Source: Chinchilla lanigera
Lineage: Eukaryota; Chordata; Mammalia; Rodentia; Chinchillidae
NCBI RefSeq assembly: GCF_000276665.1
Contig: NW_004955459.1
Coordinates: 11,851,801-11,915,800, forward strand
Direction of reading: 5' to 3'
Length of the DNA stretch: 64,000 nucleotides
In this document: positions 1-9,971 of the stretch, piece after piece
Position numbering within the stretch: position 1 is the first letter of the stretch
How the letters are laid out: every line of letters begins with the position of its first letter
The notes under the pieces: model-generated
Told to the model about the DNA's origin: nothing
What the model saw: only the letters and a program-made list of their open reading frames with translations
The model's database searches: none
Made by a program: the position numbers and the translations under genes

Positions 1-330
1 ACAATCTTGCTGACTTCCTTGAGGGCCCAGTCCCTCTCTACCTACATTAATTTCTATCTAATTTAGCTGCTGAGAATCATTATGCTACTTATATGGAGTA
101 AACCACAAAAGGATTTATACACTAAAACAAACATCCTTTCTTCTTTTTGCCCTCTTCCCTTCCTTTTCTTCTTTCGTTTTTTCCTTTCCCCTCTTTAATC
201 CTTCCTTCACTTTCTCTTTTTTTTTTTTTCAAATAGTTCACTGTCTTTTTCATTCTAGGTCTTCTATTTGCTTCTCCTTTAAAGCCTCTAATTGCTTTCT
301 CAATTAACCAGTTTATAATGTTTCTTTCAT
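1..330. other. Unique AT-rich DNA with a pyrimidine tract
   Basis: No gene or classifiable transposon is seen. Positions about 135-235 are strongly pyrimidine-rich (T and C runs, including a poly-T run near 219-230). This is common in mammalian intergenic or intronic DNA and is not by itself functional. Confidence 0.6.
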
Positions 331-402
331 AGTGCTGGGAATGGAACCCAGGGCCTCACACATGCTGGGCAAGCACTCTGCAACTGAGCCACACCCCAGC
401 CA
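331..402 (-). repeat. ID SINE (older type, minus strand)
   Basis: Read on the minus strand, the segment has the tRNA-Ala-like head of rodent ID elements: a GGTGTGGCTCAG-like A box, a GCTTGCC-like middle and a GGGTTCCATTCCC-like B box. The end is of the CCCAGCACT type, unlike the GGTACCGG end of the young copies elsewhere in the window. No clear target-site duplication was found, which fits an older insertion. Confidence 0.75.
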
Positions 403-488
403 GTGAACGAGTTTTAGACAGTCTTCTTCCTTCTGAACTTCACACTATCACTTAGACCTAGCTCCTTCTGAAGCTATACTAGTTGAGA

Positions 489-577
489 GTTTCCTTCTCC
501 TCCTCTTCTTCCTCTTCCTCCTCTTCTTCCTCCTCCTCCTCTCACCTCCTTCTTCCTCTTCATCCTCTTCTTCTTCC
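489..577. repeat. Pyrimidine-rich (TTCCTC)n-like low-complexity tract
   Basis: About 90 bp is almost pure T/C on the plus strand, built from imperfect CTTCTTCC, CTCCTC and TTCCTC units. The opposite strand is purine-only and opens a spurious Glu/Arg/Lys-rich frame. Homopurine tracts of this kind can adopt triplex structure, but nothing here shows that it does. Confidence 0.9.
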
Positions 578-602
578 TGAAATAAAACAGAGTCAGTAGA
601 GA

Positions 603-668
603 TTATGACTAAGAGAACAGGCTTTGGCATCACATAGACTGTTTAGGTTCAGACTCTGCTATGGTGGA
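603..668 (+). repeat. MIR SINE fragment
   Basis: The stretch resembles the MIR 5' part: an AGAGAACAGGCTTTGG segment followed by a TTCAGACTCTGC segment, as in the tRNA-derived head of MIR. The copy is short and strongly diverged. Confidence 0.45.
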
Positions 669-2225
669 CAGCGTTGCCTGGTCCAGTATCCATTTTTGAC
701 TGCCTTACCCTCTGTCCACCTCCATTATGGAAGGTGTGAATGCTAACAGATGAAACAGCTGGAATTAACCACATGATGTTATTCTGGTAAATACATTATT
801 ATTTGTTGATATTATTTAAAAATATAGCGGGAGTAAGAGTGGAGAAGGTACTGGCTGCATTACTCTTTTCATAGAACTATTTTTTTCTGCTTCCATGGGC
901 ACTCTGGTACAGAATTTGTGATTTTTTTATAAATGAAATGCTGGTGACACCAGTCTCTCTATGCTGAAGAATATATTACAAGTTGGGATCCACATACTTC
1001 TCTCAGCAAGTCTTTGGGAGTAAAGAGCCAAAAGGATTTGGAAGATGGTCCTTTCAGCCACATACCTAGAGCTAGACAGCCACCCACTTCCAAGTTGGGG
1101 TAGGAGGACTGAGTATGGCCTAAGGAATAGGATCCTAGGGGAGGTTGATCAAGCCCAGGAGACAGAAAACTAGTGCTGAGGATTATCAGGCTCAATGTCT
1201 TGAGGAACCAAGACAGTACCTGGAGAAATAGGCAGCATTACCTGCCCCAGGAATGGGATGAGGATGCACAACAGCAAACTTGGCATACCGCAGAATAGAT
1301 GGCACAAAGAGAACTGGGGTGCAGGGTGTATGTGGTGACTGCAATCCCGCTCCAAAGCGACTCTTGCTGGCTGTGTTGAGGGAAAGCTGTGCGCTGGCTC
1401 AGGGGAAGCGTGTTTACTACGTAATAGCACCAAGCCTGAAAACCCTGTTTCATTGAGATAGACTGTCACCAGGGAACAGCCATCAAAAGATTTTCCTGAT
1501 AGGTCTCAGGTCATTGACTGCTCGAAGATGTTTTGTCCGCTCTCATCGCCTGTTTCCTGGATTTGTTTTTCCAGCTCGTCATAAACTGGTGTTTCGAATG
1601 TACCTTGATTTTATGGCTTTGCTGCTCACCCTCCAGGCATTTAAATGATCTTTTTATCATCCCAGCCCACTGAACATAGCTCCTTAACCCTGTGCCAAAG
1701 ATCACTTAGTGAATGAGGCCAAATGCAGTTGCTTTCAGGCTGTGTTAACTCCTAGTGTTGGAGTGATTGTCTGAACAAAATGCATGAGTATTTCTTTGTC
1801 ACTGGGCCATGAAGGCAGCTTGTCCCTGGCTTCAGTCGAAGCTAGCATTTGCGGGTTGATAACTGGCTTCTGGATTTTTCTTTTTTTCCCCTTTACTATA
1901 AGGTAAAAGTTTAGATACTTCTTTAGATGAAGAGAAAAGGACTTCAGTTATTTTTCATACTCACAGTGGAGGCCTGTGGTCTGCATTCTGCATGCCTGTG
2001 TCTCATAGAAGACTACCTCATGCATAATTCAAATCTGGAAATGGGTACTGTGGGAACACCAGGCAGAATGCACGCATTGTCAGGGCAGGTTAGAGAAGTC
2101 GGCATCCACATCCTCTTTGTGCTAGGTTTTACTTTTGCACTCTGTGCTTGTCAGTTTGCTGTCTGCTTTCAGAGCATCTACATATAGTTGTAAACTAAGC
2201 ATGTAAGTTGTGCAGGTCGGGGGCT
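669..2225. other. Unassigned single-copy-like DNA
   Basis: No exon or repeat can be supported. Several open frames of 60-99 codons on both strands show no recognisable protein motif, and they overlap each other in different frames, which argues against coding. Confidence 0.55.
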
Positions 2226-2380
2226 CCATTGTACAGATGGTTCCAGAATTATGAAGATTCAATTTAGGATTTTTCCACTTCCCATTGTACTTTTCAATAG
2301 TAGGAAAGTGATATATATTTAGTAGAAACTATGAATTTTGATTCCCTTCCAGGATAGCAATATGCAGTTTGATACTTTTC

Positions 2381-2443
2381 TTTCTGTGTGCAGTACTGGG
2401 GATTGGTCCCAGGGCCTTCACACTGAGCTAAACCTCCAGCTCT

Positions 2444-2477
<34 letters not shown>

Positions 2478-2596
2478 TATATTTTTACTTCTTAAAGAAA
2501 GGATCTGACTAATTCAGTAGGTTGCCTAGGCTGGGCTTGAATTTGTGATCCTTCGGCCTCAGCTTCCCAGAGTGCACTGCTATTCTCAGCTGCTAT
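2381..2596 (-). mobile_element. B1-ID dimeric SINE (B1-dID/MEN type)
   Basis: On the minus strand a diverged 7SL/B1 monomer (2500-2596, with GGGAAGCTGAGGC and CAAGCCCAGCCTAGGC) is followed by an A-rich linker and a degraded ID unit (2385-2440, ending CAATCCCCAGTACTGC). The linker has grown into a (TATG)n microsatellite. The order B1 then ID is that of the B1-dID/MEN dimers described in several rodent families. It is inserted in the Tigger relic. Confidence 0.65.
2443..2482. repeat. (TATG)n microsatellite
   Basis: About nine TATG/TGTA units, flanked by TA runs, lie between the two halves of the B1-ID dimer. They probably arose from its A-rich linker. Confidence 0.9.
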
Positions 2597-2680
2597 AATA
2601 TTTTTTAATGATACTGGATAATAGCAACAAGTCCTAGTTCCCAGTTAGCCACTTGATCCTGAGGTGAACATTTGATTCTT

Positions 2681-2767
2681 TGTTTTTTTTTTTTGGGTAA
2701 CTGAATTGAATTCAGGTTCTTGTGCTTGCCAGGCAGGCACTGTGCAGCTAAACTACAACACCGGCCC
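2681..2767 (-). mobile_element. ID SINE (minus strand)
   Basis: A poly-T run at 2682-2694 marks the A-tail of a minus-strand ID. The body has the AGTGCCTGCCTGGCAAGCACAAG-type middle of the younger IDs here, although the B box is mutated. Flanks share TGATTCTT (2672-2680 and about 2772-2780), a likely target-site duplication. It interrupts the Tigger relic. Confidence 0.75.
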
Positions 2768-2815
2768 GAAACCTGATTCTTGGTACTGCATTGCTGAGCT
2801 ATTACATTTGGTAGG

Positions 2816-3216
2816 TGTTATGGTTTATGTTTGGATGCCCCTCCAAAGCCTCATGCAATCATAGGTGGGGCTTTTTTAGAGGTGCTCGATCTAGAGTGTG
2901 TGACTCTGGGATTGAGTCATGTTGCAATGCTAGGATCAAGGGCACTAGGATTCAGGTTGTGAGTGCTACCTGCCCTAAGTATCCTGGATAAGATATAAGG
3001 AATAGAAAGAACTGTGGTTGTTCCTTGCTTGCTTTGCTCCTTTCTGCCTTCCATGAACTTGTTCTCCTCTGCGATGCCCCTCTGCCAGGCCACCCTGCCT
3101 TGGAACCAGCTGATTATGGACAGAAACCTCTACAAACTATGAGCTAAATAAACCTTTAATCCCTTAATTTGCAGGTATTGAATATTTTGTCTTAGCAATG
3201 AGGAAAGTAACTAAGA
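2816..3216 (+). mobile_element. Solo LTR, ERVL-MaLR-like (rodent)
   Basis: About 400 bp begins TGTTATGGTTTATGTTTGGATG and ends with the conserved MaLR tail: ACTATGAGCTAAATAAACC (AATAAA polyadenylation signal), then ATTTTGTCTTAGCAATGAGG and AAAGTAACTAAGA. No internal sequence or second LTR is present, so it is a solo LTR. The same family recurs at 13.9, 17.9, 42.7 and 47.3 kb, and probably at 53.8 kb. It lies within the Tigger relic and is younger than it. Confidence 0.7.
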
Positions 3217-3329
3217 AAGTATGGTTGACATACTTAAGGTATTTCCAACTTATGATATTCCCAATTTACAATGAGTTTATGGGGATATAATCTCACTGTA
3301 AGTCAAAGAGCATTTATATCATATATATT

Positions 3330-4730
3330 TTGGCTTTGTGTATTTTTAAAATGAATTCTGGAAGATGGTTGTGTCTTGTTCTAACAAACATGGAAACTTT
3401 TCTGAAAAAAGGCAGTGATATGCCTGACGCAAGAGTACATTTTGCTCATTTGCACAAAGCACTGGCTCTAGGAAGCTTAAAAAATGAGAGGTTTTCCTTG
3501 CCCCACTATATGAAGGTGGCAAGCGTCTATGTGGCACCACCTAACTATTATTTATTGTGGAGGAGATGGGGACAGGGTTCTTCATAGAAAGCTAGGAAGC
3601 AACACTGGCTTGACCACCTTCTCCAGAAACTGAGTGTCACATAGGATTCCTTGTGGTCAAGAGGTGTAGGAAGAAGTGGCAGTCCCCATAAGAATGGAGA
3701 CCTGGCCCTGCTTGCCCACTGCACCCCAAATGGAATGGTGGCCCCAAAGAAGCATGGGAAAATAGAACTACTGAAAACTTTGGCAGAGGACCTCTGAGGC
3801 CCAGCTGGAAGAGATCAGGAACTTTTCATTTTCTAAACAGGTCTTGCCAACTTTGGCACTGAGCATTTTAGCAAAAGGGATGCCAGAACACCCTCAAATT
3901 TCCTGGTTTGTGCAAGTCATTTGTTCCTCCCTAGGATTTCTGTAGGAACGTCTGTGATTAAATGTCTCACTGAGTTGTTTGACATAAAAATAAAGGAAAG
4001 TGGTATGTCTTGTATCCAATTCCAGCTGAGCAATATATACTATACCTGAGAACAGATGATGAGCTTAGCTCAGAATCACAATATTTCCATAGCAGGTTTC
4101 TTGTGTCTGTTACTAGAAGCAAGTGGCTGGGGTAAAATCTCTCTTCAGCATCTTTCACTTTATCTAGAAAAAACCTTCTCCTATTCATTTTTGTGCACGT
4201 TTTCATCCCAGGAGCCCAGCATCTATCTGGGGCATGTCGGAAGCCTCAGATCCCTCTTCTTGCAGAAGTCAGCCCATGCTCTCCTTCCTGCCTTACTCCT
4301 GAATTTTTTCAAGTGTACATGTCCTGTGACACAACCCTTCCCACCCTGCCTTCTGGCAACAAACCCAGGTGATGCATTAATGCCTTGTGGTGAATTAATA
4401 GGTTATCTACTTTCAAAGACAAAAAACAAGTCTGAGACCAAATTAGCAAAGGCTGTACATTTATAATCTTGCAGCTGGAGGGGAACCACCTGCTGACACT
4501 TCCTTCAGCAAGAGTTTGAAGGGGTTTGAAAGATTTTATAGAATAGGGGGAGGAAGTCTTGAAATAGGCTTTAATTGGTGAACTTTCAGTCAGTGTCCCC
4601 GTCTGATAGTCTTTAAGTTCTTTTAGTTTCCATAGTGTTTAACTGGTCCACTATCAATTTGTATATGACTGGGTGCTTTTCAGGCTGGACAGAGTTGGAG
4701 GGAATTTTCCATTGTATCAAGGTTATTTTA
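3330..4730. other. Unassigned single-copy-like DNA
   Basis: A 136-codon frame (4056-4466) is the longest open frame here. It has no recognised motif, no splice context and no relative I know. No repeat is identified with confidence. Confidence 0.5.
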
Positions 4731-4733
4731 GAT

Positions 4734-4786
4734 CGCGCGCGCACGCGTGTGTGTGTGTGTGTGTGTGTGTGTGCACGCGTGCGTGC
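4734..4786. repeat. Alternating pyrimidine-purine tract (CG)(CA)(TG)n
   Basis: All 53 bases alternate pyrimidine and purine. A CG-rich start is followed by about ten TG units and a second CG-rich end, with ACGCGT present on both sides of the TG core. It adjoins an ID remnant and probably grew from its tail. The composition is the classical Z-DNA-prone type. Confidence 0.9.
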
Positions 4787-4824
4787 TAGGAAAGCAGTCT
4801 ACCACTGAGCTACAGCCGTAGCCC
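4787..4824 (-). repeat. Truncated ID SINE head (minus strand)
   Basis: The segment CTACCACTGAGCTACAGC is the minus-strand form of the ID A-box region. Only the 5' part of the element survives, next to the alternating tract. Confidence 0.6.
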
Positions 4825-5039
4825 TCTTACTTCTTACGATAGTTCTTAAATGCAGAAACTAGAGTGAGTTACCTGGGCGAGATAGAGACCAAGCAGGACT
4901 TCTTTACTTTGTGCAAGAATATGTTCTTCCAAGAAGGCAGTTTCCCCAGAAATAGTTTCTCACTGGTGAGATTCCATCCTTTCTATAGTTTTATTTCAAT
5001 AGCAGTGGTAGCAATAAAAAAAACGAGGAGAGAAAACAA

Positions 5040-5215
5040 CAAATCACTATTTATTGAGTATTACTAAATACAGAGACAGGTTAAGTATAGTGATTTCCAT
5101 TTTTGTGAGAAACAGGCTTAGAGTCGCTGAGTGAATTGATGAAGGGTTTTCAGCTGGTCAACTAGTGAGTCAGCATTGAGACCCAGGACTGGTTGCCACA
5201 GACCCAGTCTGCTAT
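5040..5215 (-). repeat. MIR SINE (minus strand)
   Basis: TTTATTGAGTATTACT, GAGAAACAGGCTTAGAG and GTCAACTAGTGAGTCAG follow the order of an inverted MIR. Divergence is high. Confidence 0.6.
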
Positions 5216-5291
5216 GCCACTGTCTTTTAAGGACAGTTTACCATTTCTTCATTGGCCAAGTGGGGAAGTAATCCTTTAGCACCTTCTAGGT

Positions 5292-5486
5292 CAGTGGTGG
5301 CACAACTGTGTCATGTGTGTTATTGTGTTTTTCTATTAAGAAAAATGATGTTAATATATGAGTTATTTTTTTCTAAACTAAAACCTCAGTATTTAGGTTT
5401 AATTGTAGTGCTGGCACTTTGCAATAAATAGGTGGGTTTTGGGTTGCAGTTTGGGCACTTGGTCTCTAAAAGGTTCACCATCACTG
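5292..5486. mobile_element. Complete nonautonomous hAT-type DNA transposon
   Basis: A 195-bp element starts CAGTGGTGG and ends CCATCACTG, giving imperfect terminal inverted repeats with the CAGTG/CACTG termini typical of hAT elements. It is flanked by 8-bp direct repeats, TTCTAGGT (5284-5291) and TTCTTGGT (5487-5494), differing at one base. Eight bp is the hAT target-site length, and the site resembles the NTCTAGAN preference of Charlie-type hATs. There is no transposase frame. The interior GCAATAAATAGGTGGG and GGGTTGCAGTTTGGGCAC looks like a family I have met in other mammals but cannot name. Confidence 0.75.
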
Positions 5487-5494
5487 TTCTTGGT

Positions 5495-7135
5495 CGTACC
5501 TCCTGTAGGATGCCCCTTATATTCTAGATCATGCCTCCTGTTTGAGCTGAACCTGAAACTTTCATAGTCTGTGAGTATCAGTAACTTTGCATGTAAAAAT
5601 TGTGTGTTATGAAGTATAGTATTCTTCAATTTTGGCTATGACTGTGTTAGAGAAAATGGCCAAAGGTCCTTAGAATAATGGGGAGGTACCTGGAGAGCTA
5701 TAGGGTCTGGAAGGCAAATAGACTACAGAACCTAATTATTATTAAGTACATTTATTGCTGGTATCTGGCACTGAGAGTTACATCTTTTGGCAAAAGGTAA
5801 AGAAAAGTGTTTTAAAACTTTCAAGACAAAATAGCAGTAGACATGAGTACTTTAAGTTCCAGACTCTTAATCCTTTCATATACAACTGAATGCTTTTCTT
5901 CTCGAATTTTCAGCTCAGTCACATGACTCCCCATCATCCACTTATGGAGTTACTGCCTCAGCAATTTGATATTAAGGTAGGATGATAGGGATTTCATTAA
6001 AACAGCCTCATAGGAATGGGGAGAAGTGTCAGCAACCATCCAAGAAAAGGTAATGTTCTTTGCAGTGTGTATCTGAAGGGACCTTACTGTACTTCGTGGT
6101 GTGTAGTAAAAATTCTTCCATTAGTCACTCTTTTGTCCTGGGGGACCTGATTCCCTGAGATTCTGAGCTTGCTAGTGTTATCCTAGAGCTCCCTTCCTAG
6201 CCCTTCTGATTTGTATACTTGGAAGGAGATCTGGGCAGATACTGGAGGGTATTTTCCAGATGTCCTGGCTTCCCCTTCACCATCAGGGTGATTCTGTCTG
6301 TAAATGGGGTACATTATTAAATTTGAACACCACCCAGGAAATCAGGTTGTGGTTACAGCTCAGTAAGAGGCCCCTCTGGATATAACAGGGGATCTAGAAT
6401 CAGGTGTTCCATTAGTGAACACGTTTTAGTTATAGAGTAATTAGAATTTTCTATCACCCCACCCAGATGCCTAATGAATGCAAATTGGTGACAGGAGACC
6501 AATAAACAGATGTCCCTGTTTTTTGTGAATTTTATTATGGAGGAGAAAAAAGGTTATCATGTAAATCAGAACAGAAAGCCCATGCAAATTATGCATTACA
6601 TTTTAACAACCACCCATCAATTAATATTCTTTTGCCAATGTTTTGCTCTGCCATCACCACTGAGAAACCTACACTTCCCTTCTCTAGGGCTCTCAAGTCA
6701 TATCTGGAAAGTGAAAATGACATTTCTTCTTGAAGCAGGACAACTCCCAATCTTGGTTGTGATCCATAATCCTAATGATAACTGAAGGATCTATCTAGAA
6801 GGCATGACCCTATTCTTTGGCCAGCAGGGTATAGAATGCGAGACTCATGGCTAGATTGGGTGCTCTTTGGGGGTTCTCAACTGAGTTCTGCTCACTTCTT
6901 CAGAGTGTACAGAACCATTTTGTATTAATCGGAGGTTCCCTGACCTCCGATATTCAAGTGACATTGGCTCTCGTCTCATCCCAGAGATAGTAGGAATACC
7001 TAGTCATTTGTAGTCTCTCCAGGGATTCTGCGCAGGGTGGCTTATATTTTTCTTATACTATTTAATTAAACATTTTAATTAAGATTATATTACTACAATT
7101 GACACAATAATTTTACATACCCATGGGGTACAAAA
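5495..7135. other. Unassigned DNA with one short hairpin
   Basis: No gene or confident repeat is seen. A perfect 9-bp inverted repeat with a 6-nt loop lies at 6928-6951. The rest is ordinary A+T-rich sequence. Confidence 0.5.
6928..6951. repeat. Perfect 9-bp hairpin
   Basis: The arms ATCGGAGGT and ACCTCCGAT are separated by TCCCTG. A terminator reading is not appropriate in mammalian DNA. It may be the core of an old MITE or chance. Confidence 0.7.
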
Positions 7136-7290
7136 CAATCTAATAGACATTTCTCAAATGAAGATATTCAAATGGCCATGTATATGGAAAAATGCTCAGT
7201 ATCACTAACCTTGTCAGTAAGGAACTGCACATCAAAATCACAGTAAGGTATAATCTCACCCCAGTCAGAATGGGATGGTGTCTGTGTGTA
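7136..7290 (+). mobile_element. L1 ORF2 3' fragment
   Basis: The segment reads like the end of mammalian L1 ORF2: ATAGACATTTCTCAAATGAAGA, AAAATGCTCAGTATCACTAA and CACATCAAAATCACAGTAAGG, then a CTCACCCCAGTCAGAATGG segment. It is 5' truncated with no intact frame, so it is a dead copy. Confidence 0.8.
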
Positions 7291-7460
7291 CAGGCTGCCT
7301 TTGGCTTCATGGCTCTGCTTTTCTGGAATAATTCATGTTGCTGTCCTATATGTTTGATCATTTCCCAAAGTACATCATCTGAGCTGTAAAACTCAGGCCT
7401 TTTCTTGCTTCACAAATTTTTCCTTGCATACTCACCCAAAGGCTCTCCTAAGGTAACTGA

Positions 7461-7860
7461 CTATATTAATTTGCTCAGGCTGCCATGACAAAGTACCTCA
7501 GATGGACATTCAAAGTACCCTAAGCTGCCTTAAAGTACTAAGGTACCTCAAACTACCTTAGAAAATAAAAATTATTCTCTCTATGCTGGAGACTAGAAGT
7601 CCAAGATCAAGATGGCTGTAGGGTTGAGTTCTTCTGTGGGGCTCTGGCTTCTCTTTGTGCTTTTTCCTCTGCATGTTTGCATCCTAATCCCCTTTTAATA
7701 CGAGAACATCAGTCATGTTGAATAAAAGCCCACTTAAAGAACTCACTTAACCTTAATTATCTCATAAAGATCCTTTCTCCAAACATTCACTTTCATAGGT
7801 ACTAGAGGTTGAGACTTTAACATATCATTTTGGGGAAGGGTCCTAATTCAGCTCCTAACA
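7461..7860 (-). mobile_element. MLT1-like MaLR LTR (minus strand)
   Basis: The start CTATATTAATTTGCTCAGGC, GCCATGACAAAGTACCTCAG, the ACTAGAAGTCCAAGATCAAG motif and the end AACATATCATTTTGGGG are those of an inverted MLT1-type LTR. Near 7490-7560 the AAAGTACC motif is repeated imperfectly, a small local expansion. Confidence 0.65.
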
Positions 7861-8468
7861 TCGATGTTAGTGCAGATTTCGAAAGGTAGAGAGGACTGAA
7901 ATAAAATGCAAATAAATGTAAAATTGAGTGACATTCTTTATAACCCCTTCACCATTTTTACCACCTCAGTCTCCAGCCTCCCAACACATTGCTTGGAACT
8001 CCTCATTTCTTCTGGTCTTCTCTAACAAACAACAGTGAAAGTTCCAAACATTGTTCACTCAGCTTTGGGTTTCTTTGCATGTCTCAAGCCTCACAAAGAT
8101 GTTCTGCAGCTTAGACAGCCATAATGGTGGACACAGCCTTTTTCTCTACTGGTGTCTGCTGACCGGCAAAAGGAATAGTAAAGAGAGTTTGGCTCTCACT
8201 GATGTGGTTTGGGATACCTTCCACAGAAGGTAGGAGACTTTGGAGTCAGTTTTGGTTTTGATCATTTTTCTTTGATTACTAGCATTTTATTGCATCGTAG
8301 GTCTCACACAGTTGAGTTAACAGACCTCTTATACTCTAAAATGTGCTCTTGCAGTGGTCCTCTGGAGCACTAGGTAGGAACTAGCAAGGGTACAAATCTA
8401 AGGCCCTAACTCTGGGGGTGGGGACCAGTGGTCTGTGGTACACCATACCCTTCTCCTTTAGGGGATTC

Positions 8469-8562
8469 TTTTTTTTTTGGTTTTTCTCCGGTACCGGGAA
8501 CGGAACTCACGACCTTGTGCTTGCCAGGCAGGCGCTTTGCCGCTGAGCTAAATCCCCAGCCC
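8469..8562 (-). mobile_element. Young ID SINE with perfect 16-bp target-site duplication
   Basis: A minus-strand ID runs from a poly-T (A-tail complement) through GGTACCGG to the GGGGCTGGGGATTTAGCTC head. The A box TAGCTCAGCGG and an RNA polymerase III B-box region are intact. Flanks carry the identical 16-mer CTCCTTTAGGGGATTC at 8453-8468 and 8563-8578. The exact duplication indicates LINE-mediated retroposition and a fairly recent date. Confidence 0.92.
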
Positions 8563-8807
8563 CTCCTTTAGGGGATTCCTGTGTGCACTCAATTTGAGAA
8601 CCACCGAACTAAGAGATGGGTCTAAAAGATATCCAAGCACAAAACACTGGCCACAAATGCCAACAAATCAGTAACTAATTACAGTGCATGCAAAATATAT
8701 TTTTCCTTAAGCAGTGATAACTGTATAGAGCTTGAAAACCTATGAGGTTACATTAACTGAAGCCAAGAAGGAGAATTGGTGAAAAGCAACTTTCACAGAG
8801 AACTCAC

Positions 8808-8985
8808 TATGTGCTGTGAACTGTTCTACATTGCTGTATAGTAATTCATTCCTCACAATAATCCTGTGGTATATATGTTATTATTTGTATTTTACAGGTG
8901 GAGAAACTGAGGCACAGGAGGCTTAGGTAGCTTTCTCAAGGACATACCACAAGGAAGGGACAGAGCCCCAGTACCTCTTTCTCAA
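8808..8985 (-). repeat. MIR SINE (minus strand)
   Basis: CACTATGTGCTGTGAACTG, TTCCTCACAATAATCCTGTG and TTTTACAGGTGGAGAAACTG, with GAGGCACAGGAGG following, are the inverted MIR core and 3' region. It is one of the best preserved MIRs in the window. Confidence 0.85.
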
Positions 8986-9302
8986 TGTTTTGCATATCCT
9001 TTCCTTTCCAGCAACTTGTTTGAAAGGGTTTTGAAAAAGCCCTTCTGTTTAATCTTTTCCCATTGGCAGTGGACAACACTTATTCAAAAGACTGTTAGCT
9101 TTTACACCTGGAAGGAAAGGAAACCAAGTAGGTATGTCTATGTTTCTCTTTCCTTGTTTGCAAATGTGAAAGAGATACTGGAGACAGTACATTAATGTAC
9201 ATTCAAGAAAAACCTGACCCTGGAAATCAGATGAGCATGAGCTAACCCATGGGTTGAATACATATTTGTTTAATTGATAATACTTGGTTATTGCTAATTG
9301 AG

Positions 9303-9440
9303 TCTGTGATTATGGGCATGATGCTCCTCATCTGTAAAATGAGTATAATAGAATCTATCTCAGAGCAGTCGTGAGACTTAAAAGAGCTTCTATATGTAAA
9401 GTTTCTGGCACAGTAAACAATATGAGAAAGTGAATCTCTC
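9303..9440 (+). repeat. MIR SINE
   Basis: CTCCTCATCTGTAAAATGAG, then ATAATAGAATCTATCTCAGAG and TCGTGAGACTTAAAAGAG, follow the MIR core in plus orientation, ending in TTCTGGCACAGTAAAC. Confidence 0.75.
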
Positions 9441-9971
9441 ACTTGCCTCTTCCTGTCTTCTGCACAGAATGATTTCCACAAAAACAAAGAAACTACAACT
9501 AAATTATGATTTATGGAGGACCCCTAGATACTAGAAAATGAAAATAAAATGACTGACTCCATTCTTTCTTTATAGAGTCTATTTTTCCTCTTTGAAATTT
9601 CAATTTTCCTTATAACTAGTAATCCTAAATGTATTATGAGTGACATAACTTTTTATTAGGTAAGGCATGGCAAAAACAACTGATCTTGATCATGGGCTGT
9701 CAGGAAGAAGGGGTGTACTTACCTGTACCCTTGACTTGCAGACTAGCATTGATCCTGTGACTAGCACGTAAAACTGCTCTTGGAACCTGTCCGACCTTAG
9801 ATTAAATCCTCACTAACAAACCAAATATGGTGCTCACCTGGGGAGGCCTTCCTTCTGGCCTACTTAGAATCTCTACCTTCCAAGAGTCTCAAGACTGCTT
9901 TGCAACACAAAATAGGAAAGGTATTACAGAGAACAAATATAAGGGAGATAAATTCACCATGCAATTTTTAA

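Larger units (their letters stand above)
2231..3322 (+). mobile_element. Tigger-like DNA transposon relic, interrupted three times
   Basis: The left part (2231-2380) matches a pogo/Tigger-type sequence, with a TACAGATGGTTCC-like end and an AGTAGAAAC-type interior. Pieces at about 2597-2680 and 2768-2815 continue the same element. The right end (3217-3322) carries the TTTCCAACTTATGAT / CACTGTAAGTCAAAGAGCAT terminal sequence. Three younger elements sit inside it: a B1-ID dimer, an ID SINE and a MaLR LTR. Removing them leaves roughly 390 bp of a nonautonomous, transposase-less element. Family naming is from memory. Confidence 0.65.

Noticed and set aside
448..633. Acidic/basic low-complexity frame on the minus strand
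   Set aside because: It is the complement of a pyrimidine-rich simple tract. The Glu and Arg/Lys runs come from composition.
8469..8562. tRNA gene call for the ID elements
   Set aside because: They carry tRNA-like A and B boxes but have A-tails and target-site duplications. They are SINE copies, not tRNA genes.
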